Made by a program: the position numbers and the translations under genes. Below the pieces are notes generated by a model that worked only from the letters and a program-made list of their open reading frames with translations, was not told the DNA's origin and ran no database searches. This document shows, piece after piece, positions 58,570 through 64,000 of a DNA stretch of 64,000 nt (its first letter is position 1; each line of letters begins with the position of its first letter). Source of the stretch: an uncultured Alphaproteobacteria bacterium (GTDB lineage Bacteria; Pseudomonadota; Alphaproteobacteria; Micavibrionales; Micavibrionaceae); the NCBI GenBank assembly GCA_937934135.1, contig CALHAW010000025.1:1-64000 (forward strand). Direction: 5' to 3'.

Positions 58570-60102
58570 TTACTTCTTTAATAAATATTTTTGAACTTCA
58601 TCAATGGATATAGCCTTTGTTGCTAAAATACTCAATCCATAAGTCACAAGCCCAAGAATCACCAAGGCCGTTAACGTCAAAATTTTTGACCATTCATCAA
58701 AGTCGATATATTTATCCCCCAATAATAATACCAGCGCCATAATAAGAGTCGACAGCGCAATCTTTGAAATCACGCGCTTAAACCGATCATCAAACGTGAT
58801 TTGTGTTTTTGTTTTTAAACCGCGATACAACAACATTAATTGAAGCCACCCCATCAACCCCGTCGCCATCGCAATACCCGCAACGCCAAATGGGACAATC
58901 AGAACTAAGCTTAATGCGATATTTAACACCGTGGTAATAATTGAAATTTTCACAGGACTCATCGTATCTTCACGCGACCAATAAGCCGTCGAGAAAACCT
59001 TCGCCGCAACATAAGCAGGCAAACCAATCGCATACCCCATTAAAACCTTGGCTGCAACCAATGTGTCTTCTTGTTCAAACGCGCCACGTTCAAACAACGT
59101 CCCTATTAATGTTTCTGGCAATACAAATAACGCCGCACCCGCAGGCAGCGCCAACAACAAACATATTTCTAATGCGCGGTTAAATAAGTTTTGCGTTTCT
59201 TGTCCATTCCCCGCCGCGATGGCGCGTGACAACATTGGCAATAATGCCGTTCCCACGGCAATCCCAACCATACCTAACGGTAATTGATTTAGTCGATCTG
59301 CATAATAAAGATAAGAAATTGACCCCGCAGAAAGCAAAGATGCAATCACCAAATCTGCAAATAAATTCACATGCATCACCCCTGCCCCCAAAACGCCAGG
59401 ACCCATTAATTTAAAAACTTTTTTAATTTTCGGTGTAAATTCAGGGCGCTTTATTACAATTTTTATATTGGCTTTTTTAATCGCCCGCACCAGCCACAAA
59501 AACTGCATCATCCCCGCCAACGCAATACCATAAGCCATGGCATGCCCCGCCGTTTCACTAAATTTGGTAAAAACAAGCAAGCCAATAATCAGGCTTAAAT
59601 TAAAAAAGATCGGCGCGCTGGCGAATGGTGCAAACTTATCATGGGCATTCATCACGCCGCCCAATAGCGCAGTCAAAGACATTAATAACAAATACGGGAA
59701 CGTCACACGGCTTAATTCAACCGCCAAATCATATCGGATAGGGTCATCATGAAAGCCCGGCGCAATGGCATATATAATATAGGGCATCGCCCATAACGCC
59801 AATAAGGTGAACGGGATCAACACCATCAACATCACCGCAAAGGCGTTTGATGCAAACAGACTGGCCTTTTCTTGCCCTTCTTCTTCCATTGTTTTTGAAT
59901 AAAGCGGCACAAACGCCACGCTAAATGCGCCCTCGGCAGTCACACGGCGAAAAAAATTAGGGAGCTTTAATGCAACAAAGAACGCATCCGCAATCGGCCC
60001 CGCGCCCAATACCGCCGCCGTTAAAACATCACGGACAAACCCTAAAACGCGGCTCACCCCCGTTAATCCGCCAATCGTCGCCATCGCTTTAAATAATTTC
60101 AT
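58570..60102 (-). CDS. murJ: Lipid II flippase MurJ
   Basis: GLTGVSRVLGFVRDVLTAAVLGAGPIADAFFVALKLPNFFRRVTAEGAFSVAFVPLYS. Confidence 0.97.
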   Translation of the reverse strand: MKLFKAMATIGGLTGVSRVLGFVRDVLTAAVLGAGPIADAFFVALKLPNFFRRVTAEGAFSVAFVPLYSKTMEEEGQEKASLFASNAFAVMLMVLIPFTLLALWAMPYIIYAIAPGFHDDPIRYDLAVELSRVTFPYLLLMSLTALLGGVMNAHDKFAPFASAPIFFNLSLIIGLLVFTKFSETAGHAMAYGIALAGMMQFLWLVRAIKKANIKIVIKRPEFTPKIKKVFKLMGPGVLGAGVMHVNLFADLVIASLLSAGSISYLYYADRLNQLPLGMVGIAVGTALLPMLSRAIAAGNGQETQNLFNRALEICLLLALPAGAALFVLPETLIGTLFERGAFEQEDTLVAAKVLMGYAIGLPAYVAAKVFSTAYWSREDTMSPVKISIITTVLNIALSLVLIVPFGVAGIAMATGLMGWLQLMLLYRGLKTKTQITFDDRFKRVISKIALSTLIMALVLLLGDKYIDFDEWSKILTLTALVILGLVTYGLSILATKAISIDEVQKYLLKK

Positions 60103-60133
60103 GCTTCATTCATAAAGTGAAACTGGAATAAAG

Positions 60134-60418
60134 TTAAGGGATATTACGCTTCATGGGAATTTTCACGTTTAAAAAATACAGCGATGACAAAATAATCACG
60201 CCACCGCTCAACACTTGAATGGTTGTCATGCTCTCCCCAAAGAAAAACACATTAGCCGCAGTAATCATAACAGGTTTTATCGCATTAAGACTTGCATATG
60301 CGCTTAAAGGCACCGTCTCCATTGCTTTGAATGAACGCATATGAACAAAAAAACTGCCTATACACGCAACTAAAAGCACAAAACCATAGTCTTTAATTAA
60401 GACCAATTTCATACTCAT
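60134..60418 (-). pseudogene. C-terminal half of an EamA/DMT-family transporter (5' half absent)
   Basis: GSFFVHMRSFKAMETVPLSAYASLNAIKPVMITAANVFFFGESMTTIQVLSGGVIILSSLYF matches the second EamA repeat; only 94 codons, no N-terminal half upstream. Confidence 0.6.
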
Positions 60419-60442
60419 ATATAATAAAATTATTTTGAAAAA

Positions 60443-61080
60443 TTACCTATTGGATTGCATGTGTAAAAGCTGATCTTGAAACTTTCTGTCTCTAAACAGC
60501 TTAGACGCCGCAGTACCCTCTATTACCACTTTACGCTCCCAACTTTCTGTTGCGGTATGATGTCCTAATGGTTTTTCTACATGGATACTAAAATCATACT
60601 CTACAGGAACATGTGGTTGGCTATTGTGAATAAAGCAAATTCCATTAGATTCTCTTACCGCTTCTAAAAAAACGCCAGCATAGGGATTTTCTGGGCTTTT
60701 ATTCGTCGCTTGAATAATATCTGACGGCGAAAGTTTTGGTAATATATCAGAATAGCCACTCATATAAGCAACATTAATAAAAGAAACTTGTAAGGATTTA
60801 TCATCCGACCTCACAAAAACCGTATATTCATCACGGTCTTTTTCACCCGCAGAATACGTATCTATCTTTTGGGGCGGGTTACCTGTAAGCATGCTACGAA
60901 TATGATTTACAGCAGTATCAGGAAATATTTTTTACCTGAATTTTCATCGCCATCTACCAGTACAACAACAGGTTGCCCTGTACGGAATAAAAATGACTTA
61001 TCAATTCCATGCATAAGCTGATGCACCAGTTCAACTAAAGCGCCGTGCTTTTTCGTTTCTTTTTCTAATGAAACAATCAT
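60443..61080 (-). pseudogene. P-loop-like orphan protein interrupted by a -1 frameshift at an A6 run (60928-60933)
   Basis: 5' ORF MIVSLEKETKKHGALVELVHQLMHGIDKSFLFRTGQPVVVLVDGDENSGKK|YFLILL*; -1 frame continues IFPDTAVNHIRSMLTGNPPQKIDTY... into track ORF 60443-60892. Confidence 0.6.
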
Positions 61081-61160
61081 TTAGATAAAATACAGAATAT
61101 TATATATTATGTCAATTAAATTCAGCGTGACAATGTCTTTTTCTCCTTTAAAACAAAGGC

Positions 61161-61928
61161 ATGACACAAAACACCGCACCAAACCCTGAAAGCACCCAAT
61201 TTGGCGAAAAGAACGTTACGCCAGAGCAAAAAACCGCCGCGGTGCGCGGGGTTTTTGATTCTGTCGCGGATAATTACGATATTATGAATGATTTAATGTC
61301 TGGGGGCATTCATCGCCTTTGGAAAGATCATCTAATCCGCCGTATTCGGCCAAAGGCTGGGCTTTCCTACCTTGATGTCGCGGGCGGTACAGGCGATATC
61401 GCTTTTCGTATTAAAAAGAAAATAGGCACGGCTGACGCAGATATAAGATTATGTGACCTGAATTGGGACATGCTACGCGTAGGGCGTGACCGCGCGATTG
61501 ATAAAGGCTGGCTGGATGAATTTGGCTGGATTACAGGCAATGCAGAGCATCTCCCCGTTCCGTCAAACAGTGTTGATGTCTATACCATCGCCTTTGGCTT
61601 GCGTAATGTAACCCGAATCGATGATGCCTTATCGGAAGTTTTTCGGGTTTTAAAACCAGGGGGACGGTTCTATTGCCTTGAGTTTTCCCATGTGGATAAC
61701 CCTTTGCTGGCGAAGGCTTATGATGCGTTCTCTTATAATGTCATTCCCCATATTGGTCAGGCCGTGGCGAAAGATAAGGATAGTTACCAGTATCTTGTTG
61801 AATCTATTCGGAAATTCCCCCGTCAAAAAGATCTCCAACACCGTATTATGGAAGCTGGATTAAGTCACTCGAAATATGAAAATTTAACCTTCGGAGTCGC
61901 CGCTATCCATAGCGCAATAAAATTATAA
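61161..61928 (+). CDS. ubiE: Ubiquinone/menaquinone biosynthesis methyltransferase
   Basis: VFDSVADNYDIMNDLMSGGIHRLWKD; LDVAGGTGDIAFR; AFGLRNVTRIDDALSEVFRVLKPGGRFYCLEFS. Confidence 0.97.
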   Translation: MTQNTAPNPESTQFGEKNVTPEQKTAAVRGVFDSVADNYDIMNDLMSGGIHRLWKDHLIRRIRPKAGLSYLDVAGGTGDIAFRIKKKIGTADADIRLCDLNWDMLRVGRDRAIDKGWLDEFGWITGNAEHLPVPSNSVDVYTIAFGLRNVTRIDDALSEVFRVLKPGGRFYCLEFSHVDNPLLAKAYDAFSYNVIPHIGQAVAKDKDSYQYLVESIRKFPRQKDLQHRIMEAGLSHSKYENLTFGVAAIHSAIKL

Positions 61929-62082
61929 TTTTCATATTCTTGCAATTAGTTGTTGCATTTTATCGTGAAATTCTCTTAATTAGGGCCAGTTCAAAAAGAA
62001 TTTTGGAGTTTTTCGGATGGGGTCATCCGGGGGTCATAATAATTTGAGAAATAACGAACATATATTAAGGAAGGTAACTCTC

Positions 62083-62580
62083 ATGAATAACAACGTATTA
62101 AAATCAGTCTTTTTCGCAGCTGTAGTCCTCGTCGCAGGTATTGTGGCAATGCAAGTTGTATATAACAACGTAACAGACAGTGACGCAGAAGGCTTTGCAA
62201 ACATTGCTCCTGCTGCTGGTGGCGCACTTGATGCTATCGGTGAAGGCATCGAAGGCGCAGCAAGCTCAGTAACAGAAGCAGCAACAGACGCTGTTGATGC
62301 GGCAACAGAAGCAACTGGCGAAGCAATGGACTCTGCGAAAGAAATGGCTGCTGACGCTGCTGACACTGCAACAGATAAAATTGAAGCTGCTAAAACTGAA
62401 GCAACTGAAATGATGGATAAAACAAAAGAAGCAATGAAAGCTCCTTCTGCAGACACTGCGGCGGAAGATGCAAAGAAAGCGGCAATGGACGCGGCGAAAG
62501 ACGCTGCTGACAAGGCACCTGCTGCTGGTTCTGATGCAAAAGACGCAATGGATTCAGCAAAAGATAAAATGGGCCTATAA
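62083..62580 (+). CDS. Membrane-anchored Ala/Lys/Asp-rich amphipathic-helix (LEA-like) protein
   Basis: Strong RBS AAGGAAGG; N-terminal TM NNVLKSVFFAAVVLVAGIVAMQVVY; C-terminal 11-mer-like repeats of the type AAxDAxDxAxxxxxExA. Confidence 0.75.
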   Translation: MNNNVLKSVFFAAVVLVAGIVAMQVVYNNVTDSDAEGFANIAPAAGGALDAIGEGIEGAASSVTEAATDAVDAATEATGEAMDSAKEMAADAADTATDKIEAAKTEATEMMDKTKEAMKAPSADTAAEDAKKAAMDAAKDAADKAPAAGSDAKDAMDSAKDKMGL

Positions 62581-62625
62581 TTACAACTTGTAATTAAACG
62601 CTACTTTTATTCGAATAATATTTTG

Positions 62626-62654
62626 AAAAGCCTCGCTTTCCCGCGGGGCTTTTT
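62626..62654 (+). terminator. Rho-independent terminator after LEA-like gene
   Basis: AAAAGCCTCGC-TTTCCC-GCGGGGCTTTT, 11-bp stem with one G.U, followed by a T-tract. Confidence 0.9.
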
Positions 62655-62721
62655 GCTTTTATAATGCCGTCATCTAGAAAAATCAGAAGGCGTTAAAATA
62701 CAAAAGAAAGAAAATTTGTTA

Positions 62722-63942
62722 ATGTTACACGGCAAAAAAATATTACTTATTATCTCTGGTGGCATCGCCGCCTATAAGGCATTAGAACTGATCCGCTTGT
62801 TCAAAAAATCTGGCGCGACTGTGCGGTGCGTGCTGACCAATGGTGGCGCGCAATTTGTTACCCCCATGTCTGTCGCCGCGCTAAGTGAGGAACAAGTCTT
62901 TACCGACCTCTTCTCCCTTAAGGATGAAAGTGAAATGGGGCATATCCGCCTTTCCCGCGAAGCCGATCTTGTCCTTGTTGCCCCTGCCAGTGCAAATATC
63001 CTTGCCCAAATGGCGCATGGCTTGGCAGAAGACTTGGCCTCAACAACCCTTCTTGCCACCAATAGCCCTGTTATGGTGTGTCCGGCAATGAACCCCATGA
63101 TGTGGAATCACGCCGCAACACAAGATAATTTAAAGATATTAGAAAAACGTGGCATTCACATTATTGCCCCAGATGTAGGGGAAATGGCCTGCGGAGAAAC
63201 AGGACAAGGGCGCCTTCCTGAACCTGAAAATATTTTAATGGCAATTACCAATTTTATTCAAAAAGACAAACCACTTTCTGGTTATCGTGCATTGGTTACC
63301 AGCGGCCCCACCCATGAACCCATTGACCCTGTGCGTTTCATCGGTAACCGCTCTTCGGGCAAACAGGGGCATGCCATTGCATCCGCCCTCGCCGCTAAGG
63401 GCGCGGCAGTTACCCTTATTTCTGGCCCTGTTAATATCCCACCCCCCAAAGGCGTTGAAACTATTTCCGTTCAAACCGCTCAGGAAATGTTAGCGGCATG
63501 TGAAAACAACCTCCCCGCAGACATTACTGTTTGCGCCGCCGCTGTTTCTGATTGGCGTGTTGACGGTTGCGCAGGTCAAAAAATTAAAAAGAGCGCTAAT
63601 AAAACGCCTCCCACATTTCAATTAACCGAAAATCCGGACATCTTAAAAACAATTTCCAATCATAAAAACCGCCCTGCGCTTGTGGTCGGTTTTGCGGCAG
63701 AAACAGAAAATCTGATCGACAATGCAAAATCAAAATTAATCAAAAAATCATGTGATTGGATTATTGCGAATAATGTAGGCGACAATGAAATATTCGGCGC
63801 GGATAACAATCTCGTCACCCTTGTTACCGCTCATGAAACAACCGAATGGCCACAGGCCTCCAAAGAAACGATTGCGCGTGACATTACCGACAAAATCGTG
63901 AAATATATGATCCACATTAAATCACAGAAAAAAGCCGCATAA
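62722..63942 (+). CDS. coaBC: Bifunctional phosphopantothenoylcysteine decarboxylase/phosphopantothenate-cysteine ligase
   Basis: ILLIISGGIAAYKALELIR; PAMNPMMWNHAATQDN; TSGPTHEPIDPVRFIGNRSSGKQGHAIA. Confidence 0.96.
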   Translation: MLHGKKILLIISGGIAAYKALELIRLFKKSGATVRCVLTNGGAQFVTPMSVAALSEEQVFTDLFSLKDESEMGHIRLSREADLVLVAPASANILAQMAHGLAEDLASTTLLATNSPVMVCPAMNPMMWNHAATQDNLKILEKRGIHIIAPDVGEMACGETGQGRLPEPENILMAITNFIQKDKPLSGYRALVTSGPTHEPIDPVRFIGNRSSGKQGHAIASALAAKGAAVTLISGPVNIPPPKGVETISVQTAQEMLAACENNLPADITVCAAAVSDWRVDGCAGQKIKKSANKTPPTFQLTENPDILKTISNHKNRPALVVGFAAETENLIDNAKSKLIKKSCDWIIANNVGDNEIFGADNNLVTLVTAHETTEWPQASKETIARDITDKIVKYMIHIKSQKKAA

Positions 63943-63945
63943 ATT

Positions 63946-64000
63946 ATGAATGATATTGTCAAAGTCTCCCTTACTCCGCTCGAAAATGCCGTTGGACTAC
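63946..64000 (+). CDS. dut: dUTP diphosphatase, N-terminal fragment (runs off window)
   Basis: MNDIVKVSLTPLENAVGL; position after coaBC matches a common arrangement. Confidence 0.5.
   Translation, partial: MNDIVKVSLTPLENAVGL

Noticed and set aside
62034-62513. 159-aa minus-strand Ala/Ser-rich ORF
   Set aside because: Mirror of the Ala-rich LEA-like gene; compositional artefact.

Overview
The window is a gene-dense chromosomal segment from a Gram-negative bacterium, most likely an alphaproteobacterium. That inference rests on gene content and order: lgt-midA-pgeF, prs, rplY-pth-ychF, coaBC-dut, a DUF465 protein and an LdtR-like MarR regulator. I found no rRNA, tRNA, CRISPR array, transposon or prophage. 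Most genes are housekeeping: hemB, motAB, parC, recO, folK/folP, ldtD-mepK, pfk, ilvD, purE/purK, fumC, asmA, prfB, trkH, hslO, recX, ilvE, ychF, pth, rplY, prs, lgt, proC, tsaB, trpS, murJ, ubiE, coaBC. Scattered singly between them are short orphan genes. The most interesting observations are: (1) an exact 11-mer, ATTGACATAAT, upstream of five unrelated short orphan genes, suggesting a shared promoter or regulon of moron-like single-gene insertions; (2) one of these orphans is split by a -1 frameshift at an A6 run and sits where the 5' half of an EamA transporter is missing; (3) a translationally coupled pair of envelope proteins with paralogous N-terminal domains, one carrying two TcpQ-C-like repeats, upstream of an AsmA-family gene; (4) a hairpin that fully sequesters the ilvD Shine-Dalgarno; (5) a perfect consensus sigma70 promoter with no ORF behind it (sRNA candidate); (6) the RF2 (prfB) programmed +1 frameshift site, missed by the ORF track; and (7) a Fur-box-like sequence in a promoter spacer. 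No large novel multi-gene system such as a defence island, BGC or secretion cluster is evident. All calls were made by eye without database searches.
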